DNA of 64,000 nt from Brucella pseudintermedia (GCF_042697365.1 NZ_CP137604.1), one strand, 5' to 3'; numbered from the stretch's first letter, positions 43,991 to 53,141 are shown. Program-made: numbers and translations. The notes: generated by a model not told the origin, from the sequence alone.

Positions 43991-44309
43991 CTGAACCCCA
44001 CTGCAGTCAAGAAATGTGAAAACGTAAATGGCCGTGAATAATTGTCACGCTATCATCAGGATTTTATATTTCCATTTTTTAGTTTTGCGGATCGGAAATT
44101 ATAAACAATATTATATTCGTCTATTTTATTGATAACAGAAATGAATATTCCCACGTGGCGCTTGCGGGGCAAACTGGATCGGCGTAGGAGGACGGGCAGG
44201 GCCTGGTCCGCGATTGCGGACTTCGGCCTTCAAATGTTCCAACGAGATTTGCGCAGTTGTTGCGCTGTCTTCACACAGGCGCCGGCGAAAGACGGAAAGG
44301 CAGAAATCA
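43991..44309. other. AT-rich intergenic region
   Basis: 319 bp between the outer-membrane gene and the methyltransferase. The stretch 44010-44140 is clearly richer in A and T than the flanks (TTTTATATTTCC, AATATTATATTCG). No gene, strong hairpin or known operator was seen. It probably carries divergent promoters. Confidence 0.5.
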
Positions 44310-45140
44310 ATGGCTAAGAACGATGCCCCGGCTTTTGATCAGGATGCGCTTGCAGAAGCCTATAACCGGGCGCTCGCTCTGGAAAAGGCTGGTGATTTCG
44401 ATGCTGCTGCCAAAGCATATGAAGATGTGCTGCGCATTGATCCCGAGGACCATGGCGGCGCTGCCGTGCGTCTTGCGAGCATGGGACGCGGCGCTGTGCC
44501 GCTAAAGGCACCGGACGCTTATGTTGCAACGCTTTTCGATCAACACGCCGAAATGTTCGATACGATCCTTGTCGACCAGCTCGGCTATGACGTTCCACTG
44601 CAACTGCGTGAAATGCTTCTTGAAGTGAACGAAGAGTTTTTCGCCGAACGCATGCTTGACCTCGGCTGTGGCACCGGTCTGTCCGCCGACGCGCTCGACG
44701 ACATGGCCGGACATAAGACCGGTGTCGACATATCTGAAAACATGATCGAAGTCGCTTACGAGAAAGGCGACTATCAGGCGCTGTTTGTCGGCGAAGCCGT
44801 GCGCTTTCTCGAAACGACCACCGAACCCAAATGGGATTTGATCGTCGCTACCGATGTCTTGCCTTACATGGGGGAACTCGACAAATTCTTCGCGGGCGTT
44901 GCCGCGCATCTGTCGCCGGGCGGACATTTCGGTTTTTCCAGCGAGACGCTGGACGATGCGCGGCTTGCCGGCCGTGCATTCATGGTCGGAGATTATCAGC
45001 GTTTCGCACATGCACAATCCTATGTGCGGGCGATGCTCGACAACCACGAAATGGATTGTGTGCGTTGCGAAGATATTATCGTTCGCAGTGAACAAGGAGC
45101 GCCAGTGCCAGGGCATCTCTATATCGCGCGGCGCCGTTGA
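44310..45140 (+). CDS. Class I SAM-dependent methyltransferase with N-terminal TPR-like segment
   Basis: 276 aa. Residues 13-50 (ALAEAYNRALALEKAGDFDAAAKAYEDVLRIDPEDHGG) form a tetratricopeptide-like helix pair. The SAM-binding motif LDLGCGTGLSADALDDMA lies near residue 115, with motif III-like GGHFGFSSETLDDARLAG near 205. It resembles the BioC/UbiE-like methyltransferase group with TPR fusions; the substrate is not evident. The ATG at 44310 follows AGAAATCA. It is followed by 145 bp before an IS30 element, whose insertion left this gene intact. Confidence 0.83.
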   Translation: MAKNDAPAFDQDALAEAYNRALALEKAGDFDAAAKAYEDVLRIDPEDHGGAAVRLASMGRGAVPLKAPDAYVATLFDQHAEMFDTILVDQLGYDVPLQLREMLLEVNEEFFAERMLDLGCGTGLSADALDDMAGHKTGVDISENMIEVAYEKGDYQALFVGEAVRFLETTTEPKWDLIVATDVLPYMGELDKFFAGVAAHLSPGGHFGFSSETLDDARLAGRAFMVGDYQRFAHAQSYVRAMLDNHEMDCVRCEDIIVRSEQGAPVPGHLYIARRR

Positions 45141-45287
45141 TATTCATGTGGTGGAATATGCATCAAGCAAGTTCGGCCCTGACAACCGCAGCGTTTTCCA
45201 GGCCGACTTTATAACAACCTCCATACACGAAAGTTCCATAATCTATCTTATGCGATCAATGTATATAACAGGAGTGGGTTCTAGTTT

Positions 45288-46376
45288 GAAGTGCGACTTG
45301 CAAGCGATAACAATGAGTTATCCTAAGCAAGGAACCCGTCATGGAACGCACCTACGCGCATATTGATCTGGATGAACGCCGCAAGATCGCCCGCTGGCGC
45401 GCTGCAAACCTCTCCGTTGATATTATTGCCGAGAAACTTGGACGACATCGCTCAACCATTTTTCGCGAGTTGAAACGCAATCGATTTGTCGACGATCAGA
45501 TCACGGACCTGACTGGCTATTACTGCACGGTTGCCGATCAGAAAGCACGTGAACGTCGCTCGAAACGACGCAAGCTCATCCGGTTTGATCATTTGCGTCA
45601 ATCAGTGATCAAGCACATCAGCGATGGATGGTCGCCGCAGCAAATTGCCGGGAGAATGCAACTGGAGCGCCACCCCATCTCTGTCAGTCATGAAACGATC
45701 TATCAGTTTGTTTATTCCGACGACGGTCGAAAAGAAGGGCTTTGGAAATATCTGCCTGAACGTCGTGCCAGACGACGTCCACGTCATGCCCGGCGCCGTC
45801 ATGGACGTCGATTTCCACCGGAACTGAGCATCTTACATCGCCCGGACATGGTCGCCAGGCGCAAGCAGTTTGGACATTGGGAATGCGACACGATCCAGTT
45901 TCGCAAGACGTTCGGCAAAGCCAATGTGACGTCTCTGGTCGAGCGGGTAAGCCGTTTCACAGTTTTGTTGCGCAACAATGATCGTCGGTCACGTGCGGTG
46001 ATGGATGGTGTGATTAGGGTACTGCAACCCCTGCCCCAAATGGCGCGGCGCTCGATCACCTTTGATCGCGGCACTGAATTCACGGAATGGGCTTACCTGC
46101 AGGCCGGGATCGGATCACAAGCGTGGTTCTGTGATCCGCAGTCCCCCTGGCAAAAGGGAACGGTCGAAAACACCAACAGGCGAACAAGACGATGGCTCCC
46201 CAGAGACCTTGATCCACTAACGTTGAGTGACCGAGATCTCGTATTCATCTGTCATCGCCTCAACAATACGCCGCGCAAATGTTTGGGGTACAAAACGCCA
46301 GCAGAAGTCTTCCGACAAAAACTCATCGCAAACAGACATCGTTCTACGTAAACTCAAACTGTAAAAGTCGCGCTTC
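45288..46376 (+). mobile_element. IS30-family insertion sequence
   Basis: About 1.09 kb bounded by inverted repeats. The left end is GAAGTGCGACTT (45288-45299) and the right end is AAGTCGCGCTTC (46365-46376), 11 of 12 matching. It carries one full transposase gene. The ends fit the roughly 26-bp IS30-type repeats, extended imperfectly. No obvious 2-3 bp target duplication was found, so the exact borders are uncertain by a few bases. Confidence 0.75.
45341..46351 (+). CDS. IS30-family transposase
   Basis: 336 aa, complete. The N-terminal HTH reads RKIARWRAANLSVDIIAEKLGRHRSTIFRELKRN, characteristic of IS30. The rve-type DDE domain carries HWECDTIQF (first Asp), ITFDRGTEFTEW (second Asp) and PWQKGTVENTNRRTRRWLP (Glu), all intact. 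It catalyses cut-and-paste or circle-forming transposition of its own element. No frameshift is seen, so the element may still be active. Confidence 0.93.
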   Translation: MERTYAHIDLDERRKIARWRAANLSVDIIAEKLGRHRSTIFRELKRNRFVDDQITDLTGYYCTVADQKARERRSKRRKLIRFDHLRQSVIKHISDGWSPQQIAGRMQLERHPISVSHETIYQFVYSDDGRKEGLWKYLPERRARRRPRHARRRHGRRFPPELSILHRPDMVARRKQFGHWECDTIQFRKTFGKANVTSLVERVSRFTVLLRNNDRRSRAVMDGVIRVLQPLPQMARRSITFDRGTEFTEWAYLQAGIGSQAWFCDPQSPWQKGTVENTNRRTRRWLPRDLDPLTLSDRDLVFICHRLNNTPRKCLGYKTPAEVFRQKLIANRHRST

Positions 46377-46750
46377 GGCATGAACTCACACAGCAATATA
46401 CAGATGCGACGCTTGGACAAATTAGAACTGCGACATTTTTAGATCGCTGCCCTATTGCCTCCCGTTCCTTTTTAGATGCCAGGATTCTTGTGATGATCGA
46501 CTGTGCACGCGGCCACGCTGTGTCGTTGATTTGGATCATTCCGTAGAAGCGCGAGCCGTGGAAAGAACGGTTTGAGTCGTAGCCATCTGTTTTGCATCTA
46601 AGACCAAAGCATGCGTGTACTGCCCCTCCATATGCGCTAATACGCGGACGGTGCCGTGACCCGCTAATGGAACGGTGGCAGTATCCGGCTCTGGACGCAG
46701 CGAGCACCATTTCCGGTTCGAGCCTGGATGGTAAGGAAGGTAGATTTACG
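46377..46750. other. Intergenic region between IS30 and acetyl-CoA hydrolase gene
   Basis: 374 bp without a convincing gene. It must hold the promoter of the downstream gene, whose start is supported by GGAAGG nine bases upstream. The part next to the IS may be insertion-related; no second IS fragment or tRNA was recognised. Confidence 0.5.
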
Positions 46751-48241
46751 ATGTTGGAAGCACGCATTCGCAACACTTCGCTTCGGGACAAGATCATTAC
46801 CGCGGAGCAGGCCGCGAGCCTGATTCAGGACGGCATGATCGTGGGTATGAGCGGTTTCACCCGCGCTGGCGACGCCAAGGCTGTGCCGGTCGCCATGGCG
46901 GCGCGTGCTGCGACAGATCCTTTCAAGATCACGCTGATTACCGGCGCATCGCTCGGCCATGACGTCGACAAGCTGCTTACAGAAGCTCATGTACTTTCCC
47001 GGCGCATGCCGTTTCAGGTCGACAAAACTCTGCGTGCCGCCATCAATCGCGGCGAGGTGATGTTCATCGACCAGCATCTTTCCGAAACCGTCGAGCAATT
47101 GCGCTCGAACCAGATCGGCGCCATTGACTATGCGGTCGTTGAAGCACTTGCCATAACCGAGAGCGGCGGGATCATTCCCACAACATCGATCGGCAATTCG
47201 GCGAGCTTTGCCATTCTGGCCGACAAGGTCATCGTGGAAGTGAACCTCAATCAGCCTATGGCGCTTGAAGGTCTGCATGACGTCTATATCCCGACGAAGC
47301 GCCCTTCCCGTGACCCTATACCGGTCATGGCGTGCGATAGCCGCGTCGGCCTGCCCTATATTCCGATCCCGCCGGAAAAGATTGCGGGAATCGTCATCAC
47401 GAAAGAGAATGACAGCGCGTCGACCGTGGAACCGGCCGACAATGAAACCATTGCCATCGCCGGCCATCTCATCGAGTTTCTAATGCAGGAAGTGGCTGCC
47501 GGGCGTCTGGACCTCACACTTAATCCGCTTCAGGCCGGTATAGGCACTATTGCCAATGCTGTATTGAATGGTTTTGCCGACAGCCCGTTCCATAATCTGC
47601 GTATGTATAGCGAAGTGCTGCAGGACAGCACCTTTGATCTCTTCGACGCCGGAAAGCTGGACTTTGCATCCGGATCGTCCATCACGCTCAGCCCTGCTTG
47701 CGGAGAGCGCGTCTTCAACAATATCGATCGTTACCGCGACAAACTCATTCTGCGTCCGCAAGAAATCAGCAATCACCCGGAAGTCATCCGGCGTCTTGGC
47801 ATCATCGGCATCAATACCGCGCTAGAATTCGACATATACGGCAATGTGAACTCCACACATGTCGACGGCACCCATATGATGAATGGCATCGGCGGTTCGG
47901 GCGACTTTGCCCGCAACGCCTTTATTTCGATCTTCGTGACCAAATCCGAAGCCAAGAATGGCGCCATATCATCTGTCGTACCAATGGTAACCCATGTCGA
48001 TCATACCGAACATGACGTGGACATTCTCGTGACGGAACAGGGCCTTGCCGACCTGCGCGGCCTTGCTCCCCGCGAACGGGCGCGGACGATCATAGACAAT
48101 TGCGCGCATCCCGACTATCGCGATCAGCTCAATGATTATTTCAGCCGGGCCTGTGCGCGTGGCGGGCATACCCCTCACCTGATCGAAGAAGCTTTCAGCT
48201 GGCATCAGCGTCGTCGCGAAACGGGCAGCATGCGCAAATGA
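46751..48241 (+). CDS. Acetyl-CoA hydrolase / succinyl-CoA:acetate CoA-transferase family
   Basis: 496 aa, the normal length for Ach1/AarC-type enzymes. It starts MLEARIRNTSLRDKIITAEQAASLIQDGMIVGMSGFTRAGDAKAVP and includes the catalytic-domain segments MNGIGGSGDFARNAFISIFVTKSEAKNGAISSVVPMVTHVDHTEHDVDILVTEQGLADLRGLAPRERA. Members move CoA between acetyl-CoA and succinate, or hydrolyse acetyl-CoA. The ATG at 46751 follows AAGGAAGG; upstream in-frame residues are not conserved. Confidence 0.92.
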   Translation: MLEARIRNTSLRDKIITAEQAASLIQDGMIVGMSGFTRAGDAKAVPVAMAARAATDPFKITLITGASLGHDVDKLLTEAHVLSRRMPFQVDKTLRAAINRGEVMFIDQHLSETVEQLRSNQIGAIDYAVVEALAITESGGIIPTTSIGNSASFAILADKVIVEVNLNQPMALEGLHDVYIPTKRPSRDPIPVMACDSRVGLPYIPIPPEKIAGIVITKENDSASTVEPADNETIAIAGHLIEFLMQEVAAGRLDLTLNPLQAGIGTIANAVLNGFADSPFHNLRMYSEVLQDSTFDLFDAGKLDFASGSSITLSPACGERVFNNIDRYRDKLILRPQEISNHPEVIRRLGIIGINTALEFDIYGNVNSTHVDGTHMMNGIGGSGDFARNAFISIFVTKSEAKNGAISSVVPMVTHVDHTEHDVDILVTEQGLADLRGLAPRERARTIIDNCAHPDYRDQLNDYFSRACARGGHTPHLIEEAFSWHQRRRETGSMRK

Positions 48242-48300
48242 CGATCGGGAAGTTCCAGAACTGAACAGCACGCCATGTTTTAAGTTCTTGCTTATAAAGC

Positions 48301-48325
48301 GGAACCTTCTTTTTCTTGGAACGTT
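48301..48325 (+). promoter_or_regulatory. EcfG-type general stress promoter
   Basis: GGAAC (48301-48305), 16 bases, then CGTT (48322-48325) match the alphaproteobacterial EcfG sigma consensus GGAAC-N16/17-CGTT exactly. It lies about 150 bp upstream of the small membrane protein gene at 48478. Confidence 0.6.
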
Positions 48326-48477
48326 AACCGGCACATTGTTTTTGGATTGGAAACGATGTGCCGGCAGCAGGGCCCCTGCTCTTCCTGCCGACTCGAACGG
48401 GCTCAACCGGATGGCTCGAAGGAACGGTCGTCCGGTGAGCGACGCAACCCCAAGTTCCGGGAAGGATCAGGCCGCCT

Positions 48478-48639
48478 ATGTCCATCCTTATCAGTCTCCT
48501 GATAACAATTCTCGTTATCTTTCTCATACTTTATCTCATCAACATGCTGCCGTTGGATGCTAAGGTCAAACAGATCGCTCAAGTTATCGTGATCATTATC
48601 GGCATCATTTCTCTTCTGAAATATCTGGCGGTCTTCTGA
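48478..48639 (+). CDS. Small two-helix membrane protein (Thivi_2564-like)
   Basis: 53 aa, too short for routine gene finding. MSILISLLITILVIFLILYLI is one transmembrane helix, NMLPLDAKVKQIAQ a short polar hinge, and VIVIIIGIISLLKYLAVF a second helix. This matches the roughly 50-aa Thivi_2564-type membrane protein family of unknown role. GGAAGGATCAGG lies upstream. A perfect EcfG-type promoter (48301-48325) and a clear downstream terminator suggest a monocistronic, stress-induced gene. Confidence 0.8.
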   Translation: MSILISLLITILVIFLILYLINMLPLDAKVKQIAQVIVIIIGIISLLKYLAVF

Positions 48640-48999
48640 TCGAAAGCCTTCAGCAGCTTCAATCCCGGAGTTTCCGGCCTCGCGGCTGCTCCGGGATTTT
48701 TCAGAATACCTTGCTGGCAATGTCTCATACTTATATTAGCTACTTGCGATTTATGTCCTGACGGGATCGTTCTTTTAAACATAGTTGTGCTTATTCACAT
48801 TTCTTCGTAATATATAACCATCATGCTACCTGTGATTGTGTCATTAATGGCACTCTTAACCGGAAAATTGTAGGGCGTGCATGATGATACCTTTCCCCTA
48901 TCCGGCGTTCCTTTTATAAGGCCCGCAAATATAGCCCGTTCATTTCGGGTTAAGGCGGGGTCGTTGATCATCCTCACTCAGGGTTGGGAGTGCGAGGGA
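48640..48999. other. Intergenic region before GGDEF gene
   Basis: 360 bp. It contains the terminator of the small membrane protein gene (48661-48700), then AT-rich sequence (48740-48850) that probably holds the GGDEF gene promoter. An in-frame extension of the GGDEF gene back to 48877 is possible but poorly supported. Confidence 0.55.
48661..48700 (+). terminator. Rho-independent terminator after small membrane protein
   Basis: AATCCCGGAG pairs perfectly with CTCCGGGATT and is followed by a T-run, 22 bp after the stop. Confidence 0.8.
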
Positions 49000-49791
49000 A
49001 TGAAGAAGACTGCTCTTGTGAAAGCAGCACTGATAACGCTGTCTGTCGTTGCGTTCTCCCTGGCGGTGACATCGATAGTGGCCTTTTCTGCCGGCGCCAC
49101 TCCAGGCATCATCGCGCTCAGCCTCAGCGCGGGCATCCCCGCTGCAACGGCCTTCCCTTCCCTCGCCTATATTTTCCACCAGCACGGCAAACTCAAAGAT
49201 GCCTATCTGCAGCTGGAAAAAGCTCATGTAGAACTGCAGGCACGGTCGCGGATCGACCACATGACCGGTCTTCTCAACCGTGAGGCGCTGTTCGAGGCCA
49301 TGAAGATCAGCCGCTCGCGTATCGAAACCGGCACCTTGCTGGTTATTGATGCCGACCACTTCAAGGCGATCAATGATACATTCGGCCACGGCGTGGGCGA
49401 CCGCGCTTTGAAGCTGATCGCCTTCGCGCTTCAGAATGTCACGCGGAAGGGTGATCTGGTTGGACGGATCGGCGGAGAGGAGTTTTGTGTGTTTTTGCCG
49501 GGGGCGAGCGGCGAAACCGGCATGCGCGTTGCGCAGCGCATACGCGCAGAAGTGGAAAACACCCCGTTTCACACGACCGAATATCAGGTTTATCCGCTGA
49601 CGATCAGTATCGGCGTTGCCTCTGCGCCGAAAAACGAAACCAACTCGCAGGTGTTAAGCCGCGCGGACCGCTGCCTCTATCTTGCAAAGCAACGCGGACG
49701 TAATTGTGTGGTCTTCGATGAGGAAAGCGGGCGTTTGGCCAGCGCGTCTGTTGTTTCCATCGCGAGTGTTCGCGAAGTGGCGCGCGGGTAG
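49000..49791 (+). CDS. Membrane-anchored diguanylate cyclase (GGDEF)
   Basis: 263 aa. Two N-terminal hydrophobic segments (VKAALITLSVVAFSLAVTSIVAF and TPGIIALSLSAGIPAATAFPSLAYIF) are followed by a short coiled segment (HGKLKDAYLQLEKAHVELQARSR). A GGDEF domain begins at RIDHMTGLLNREALFEAM. The active site is GRIGGEEFCVF (GGEEF, catalytically competent), and an RxxD inhibitory-site motif may be absent. It would make cyclic di-GMP at the inner membrane. The ATG at 49000 follows GAGGG; a longer frame upstream adds unconserved residues. Confidence 0.88.
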   Translation: MKKTALVKAALITLSVVAFSLAVTSIVAFSAGATPGIIALSLSAGIPAATAFPSLAYIFHQHGKLKDAYLQLEKAHVELQARSRIDHMTGLLNREALFEAMKISRSRIETGTLLVIDADHFKAINDTFGHGVGDRALKLIAFALQNVTRKGDLVGRIGGEEFCVFLPGASGETGMRVAQRIRAEVENTPFHTTEYQVYPLTISIGVASAPKNETNSQVLSRADRCLYLAKQRGRNCVVFDEESGRLASASVVSIASVREVARG

Positions 49792-49795
49792 CGTC

Positions 49796-50317
49796 TTATT
49801 CCCAAGGTTCCACGACCTCTTCGGACCACCCGACCGGAACGAATCCCATCTTCTGATAAAGTTGCAATGCGCGCGGGCTGTCGAGCGTATTGGTGTGGAT
49901 CGTCACCTTTTCCGGTCCATGCGCCCAAGCGGCTGAAATAGCCTCGCTTAGAAAGAACTTGCCCAGTCCCCGCCCCTGAAAATCGTCAATGAGACCGAAA
50001 TAGAGGATTTCCGCGTTGGCGGGCAACGCCGACAGGTCCAATTCGACGAAACCCGCCGGGCACCCTTCCGCGTAAAGGACGTGAATCTCGGTTGTTTCGG
50101 CGTGAATTGCAGCCGCAACCTCTGCGTCTGTCTGGATACGACGCATCATCCAGTGATGCTTTCGTCCCACCCGTTCGTAGAGATAGCGATAATAATGAAC
50201 AGGCATGTTGCCCGCGCGCATGATTGCCAGCCGGATACCGGAAGGTACAGGCACCGGGACAGCCTGACGGGCAGACATTTCCAGATGAGTGATGCGGGCA
50301 ACCAGTTTTTCTGACAT
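49796..50317 (-). CDS. GNAT-family acetyltransferase
   Basis: 173 aa. The GNAT core runs from about residue 65, with AEGCPAGFVELDLSALPANAEILYFGLIDDFQGRGLGKFFLSEAISAAWAHG holding the acetyl-CoA loop (Q-x-x-G-x-G/A as QGRGLG) and KVTIHTNTLDSPRALQLYQKMGFVPVG the C-terminal strand. The substrate is unknown. It lies three bases from sseA on the same strand, and alaX and cysK follow the same direction, so the four may form a minus-strand operon. Confidence 0.88.
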   Translation of the reverse strand: MSEKLVARITHLEMSARQAVPVPVPSGIRLAIMRAGNMPVHYYRYLYERVGRKHHWMMRRIQTDAEVAAAIHAETTEIHVLYAEGCPAGFVELDLSALPANAEILYFGLIDDFQGRGLGKFFLSEAISAAWAHGPEKVTIHTNTLDSPRALQLYQKMGFVPVGWSEEVVEPWE

Positions 50318-50319
50318 GC

Positions 50320-51174
50320 TTATTCGGCTTCACCGGTCACGACAGGCGTATCCTGCCTGCCGCCCCATTCGCTCCAGGAGCCATCGTAAAGACGGTTATC
50401 CGTATGACCGAGCGACGTCAGGGCCAGCGTAATGACCGCAGCCGTCACGCCTGATCCACAACTCGTCACAACCGGCCTGGAAAGATCGATCCCGGCCTCA
50501 TCGAAAATCTTGCGCAGGCTGTCGAGATCCTTCAGCGCACCGTTTTCAGATAGAGTACCGACGGGAACGTTGCGTGCGCCCGGCATATGACCTGATCGCA
50601 TACCGGCGCGGGGTTCCGCATCGCGGCCCGTGAAACGCCCGGCAGCACGCGCATCGGCGATCTGTGCACGACGTTCGCTCACAATGTCGCGCATTTCGGT
50701 GAAATCGACCACGGCTGCTTCGTTGAAAGATGGTGTGAAAAGCGTCGATGCAATCTTGGTGACTTCACCGGTAACCGGATAACCAGCCTTTTTCCAGCCA
50801 TCAAAGCCGCCATCGAGCACGAATACATTCTTCACGCCCATGACACGGAACATCCACCAGACCCGCGGCGCAGAAAACATGCCCGGCCCGTCGTAGACCA
50901 CGACTGTCTCGTCAGCCGTGATTCCCATGGCACCGACATGCTGCGCGAAAAGCTCAGGTGACGGCAGCGTGTGCGGCAAACCGGATTCCTTGTCGGCAAT
51001 CTTATCCTGATCGAAGAAAACCGCGCCCGGAATATGAGCAGCGTTGTATTCGCCCTCACCATTGCGCCCAGCCGCGGGAAGATACCAGGATGCATCGACA
51101 ATCGCGATGCCCGGCTTATCGAGCCGTTCTTTCAACCAGTCGCGCGAAACGACGAAAGCGCTTTTCTCAGCCAT
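50320..51174 (-). CDS. sseA: 3-mercaptopyruvate sulfurtransferase
   Basis: 284 aa with two tandem rhodanese domains. The catalytic loop VTSCGSGVTAAV near residue 230 carries the CGSGVTA motif typical of 3-mercaptopyruvate (rather than thiosulfate) sulfurtransferases. The N-terminal domain has VSRDWLKERLDKPGIAIVDASWYLP. It transfers sulfur from mercaptopyruvate to thiol acceptors in the cytoplasm. The ATG at 51174 is chosen for its conserved MAEKSAFVVS start; an upstream extension is not conserved. The GNAT gene follows three bases later. Confidence 0.91.
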   Translation of the reverse strand: MAEKSAFVVSRDWLKERLDKPGIAIVDASWYLPAAGRNGEGEYNAAHIPGAVFFDQDKIADKESGLPHTLPSPELFAQHVGAMGITADETVVVYDGPGMFSAPRVWWMFRVMGVKNVFVLDGGFDGWKKAGYPVTGEVTKIASTLFTPSFNEAAVVDFTEMRDIVSERRAQIADARAAGRFTGRDAEPRAGMRSGHMPGARNVPVGTLSENGALKDLDSLRKIFDEAGIDLSRPVVTSCGSGVTAAVITLALTSLGHTDNRLYDGSWSEWGGRQDTPVVTGEAE

Positions 51175-51194
51175 GACAATCACTCCAGTACGGC

Positions 51195-51938
51195 TCAAGA
51201 TTCCGGCAAAGCGCCGAAACGAATGCGGAAACGGCGGTTTTCCTTGCCCTTCTTTTCGATCTTGCCGATGTGAATTTCACCCACTTCCTGCGTTTCGGAA
51301 ACGTGCGTGCCGCCGCAAGGTTGCGAATCCACCGCACCATTTTCTCCGATGAGAACAAGGCGTATACGACCGAGCCCTATCGGGGGACGCACATTCTTTG
51401 ATTTCACAATATCAGGATTTGCAAGGAACTCCTCATCGCTGATCCAGCGGATGGAGACAGCATCATTTGCGTTCACCCGCTCCATGAGCTTTTCCGTTAC
51501 AAATTCCTTGGTGTAGGTCGGATCGGGAAGATCGAAATCCACGCGGCTTTCATCCTCGCCGACAGCAGCGCCGGTAATCGGGAAAGGGCAGACGACGGAC
51601 AAGAGGTGGCAGGCTGTATGCATGCGCATCAACTTGTAGCGGCGCGGCCAGTCAACATGCAGAACCAGTTTTTCGCCAATTGCGGGCGACGTCTGTCCTT
51701 CTGCGGGAACGTGAATGATTTCGTTCTTGTTTTCGCCGGTAACGGTCGCCGCGATCTCTATACGGGTGCCGTCAGCGCGTTCAAAGAAGCCGATATCCCC
51801 CGGCTGGCCGCCGGAGGTCGCATAGAAATTGGTCTGGTCGAGAATAATCCCGCCGCTCTCGGTAATGGCGAGCACCGTGCCCTCCGCCGTTGAAAGATAG
51901 GAATCTTCGCGGAAAAGCGCTTCGGTCTCGTATGCCAT
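51195..51938 (-). CDS. Alanyl-tRNA editing protein AlaX (trans-editing)
   Basis: 247 aa. The zinc-binding motifs are MRMHTACHLL (HxxxH, about residue 100) and QPCGGTHV (Cys and His, about residue 215), as in AlaX-M proteins and the AlaRS editing domain. It has an N-terminal glycine-rich beta-barrel domain like AlaRS and lacks the C-Ala domain. It deacylates Ser-tRNA(Ala) mischarged by AlaRS. Its start abuts the cysK stop (3-bp gap), indicating co-transcription with cysK and sseA. Confidence 0.9.
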   Translation of the reverse strand: MAYETEALFREDSYLSTAEGTVLAITESGGIILDQTNFYATSGGQPGDIGFFERADGTRIEIAATVTGENKNEIIHVPAEGQTSPAIGEKLVLHVDWPRRYKLMRMHTACHLLSVVCPFPITGAAVGEDESRVDFDLPDPTYTKEFVTEKLMERVNANDAVSIRWISDEEFLANPDIVKSKNVRPPIGLGRIRLVLIGENGAVDSQPCGGTHVSETQEVGEIHIGKIEKKGKENRRFRIRFGALPES

Positions 51939-51940
51939 GA

Positions 51941-52969
51941 TTATCCCTCGAACGGTATGTCTATCTCGGTTTTCTTCTCCAGCCATCCGGGCACAGGCAA
52001 GTTCTTGCCGCGCAGGAAAGCAGGATTGAACAGCTTGGACTGATAGCGATTACCATAGTCGCAAAGCACCGTCACAATTGTGTGGCCCGGCCCGAAATCT
52101 TTTGCAAGCCGGATTGCGCCCGCAATGTTGATGCCCGACGATCCACCGAGGCAAAGCCCCTCGTTTTCCACGAGGTCGAATACGATATCGAGCGCCTCCG
52201 CATCGGAAAGGCGGTAGGAGAAGTCAGGGGTAAAACCCTCAAGATTGGCAGTAATACGTCCCTGCCCGATGCCTTCGGTAATCGAGTCGCCTTCCGCTTT
52301 CAGCTCTCCCGTTGTATAGAAGGAATGGAGCGCGGCTCCATACGGATCGGCAAGCGCGATCTTGATATCGGCATTACGATCCTTCAGGCCGAATGCTGTA
52401 CCAACAAGCGTTCCACCCGACCCGACCGCGGCGACAAAACCATCAACCTTGCCATTGGTATCGCGCCAGATTTCCTGCGCGGTGGTTTCGATATGGGCTT
52501 GCCGATTGATCGGATTATCGAACTGGTTGGCCCAGACAGCACCATTCGGCTCGCTTTTGGCGAGTTGTTCGGCCAGCCGTCCAGAGAGGCGCACATAATT
52601 GTTCGGATTGCGATAGGGCGCCGCCGGAACTTCGATCAGTTCAGCGCCAAGCAGACGCAAGGCATCCTTCTTTTCCTGGCTCTGCGTTTCGGGAATAACG
52701 ATGACGGTGCGATAGCCAAGCGCTTTCGCAACCATGGTGAGACCAATGCCGGTATTGCCAGCCGTGCCTTCAACGATGACGCCGCCGGGCTTCAGGAGAC
52801 CGCGCTTTTCCGCATCGCGAATAATATAGAGCGCCGCCCGATCCTTCACCGACTGACCGGGATTGAGAAACTCGGCCTTGCCGTAAATGGCGCAGCCGGT
52901 CAGTTCGGAAGCCTTCTTCAAATGGATCAATGGCGTATTGCCGATTGCGTCGAGCACCGATTGGAACAT
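51941..52969 (-). CDS. Cysteine synthase A-type PLP enzyme
   Basis: 342 aa. The PLP lysine is in NPGQSVKDRAALYII (about residue 40), the phosphate-binding loop is EGTAGNTGIGLTM, and PETQSQEKKDALRLLGAELIEVPA is the conserved substrate-binding stretch. These mark a fold-type II O-acetylserine sulfhydrylase/cysteine synthase. It makes cysteine from O-acetylserine and sulfide. The ATG at 52969 lies at the conserved MFQSVLDAIGNTPLI start. It heads a run of sulfur-linked genes with alaX and sseA. Confidence 0.92.
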   Translation of the reverse strand: MFQSVLDAIGNTPLIHLKKASELTGCAIYGKAEFLNPGQSVKDRAALYIIRDAEKRGLLKPGGVIVEGTAGNTGIGLTMVAKALGYRTVIVIPETQSQEKKDALRLLGAELIEVPAAPYRNPNNYVRLSGRLAEQLAKSEPNGAVWANQFDNPINRQAHIETTAQEIWRDTNGKVDGFVAAVGSGGTLVGTAFGLKDRNADIKIALADPYGAALHSFYTTGELKAEGDSITEGIGQGRITANLEGFTPDFSYRLSDAEALDIVFDLVENEGLCLGGSSGINIAGAIRLAKDFGPGHTIVTVLCDYGNRYQSKLFNPAFLRGKNLPVPGWLEKKTEIDIPFEG

Positions 52970-53090
52970 GGCATCCGTCCTTCCTGTTTCGCTGAGGAAA
53001 CTATGAGGAACAGCCCTGCCCTTCAAGCAAGCGTGGAATATTTTTCCAGCCCAACGCGCAAAGCAAAACCTGTATCATTGATATAAATAG

Positions 53091-53117
53091 AAAAGCCGCC
53101 CGGAATGAGCGGCTTTA
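53091..53117 (-). terminator. Terminator of the DEAD-box helicase gene
   Basis: AAAGCCGC and GCGGCTTT form an 8-bp stem around TCATTCCGGGC, followed on the minus strand by TTTTCTATTT. It lies about 25 bp beyond the helicase stop. Confidence 0.65.
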
Positions 53118-53141
53118 TGGAAAAATGTTTGAGGACCGAAG

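Noticed and set aside
46354..46797. A 147-aa minus-strand frame over the gap before the acetyl-CoA hydrolase gene
   Set aside because: Low-complexity translation without a recognisable domain, overlapping the IS end and the well-supported gene start.
48355..48500. A Cys/Arg-rich frame upstream of the 53-aa membrane gene
   Set aside because: No ribosome site, no conservation signal, and it runs out of frame into a clearly better gene.
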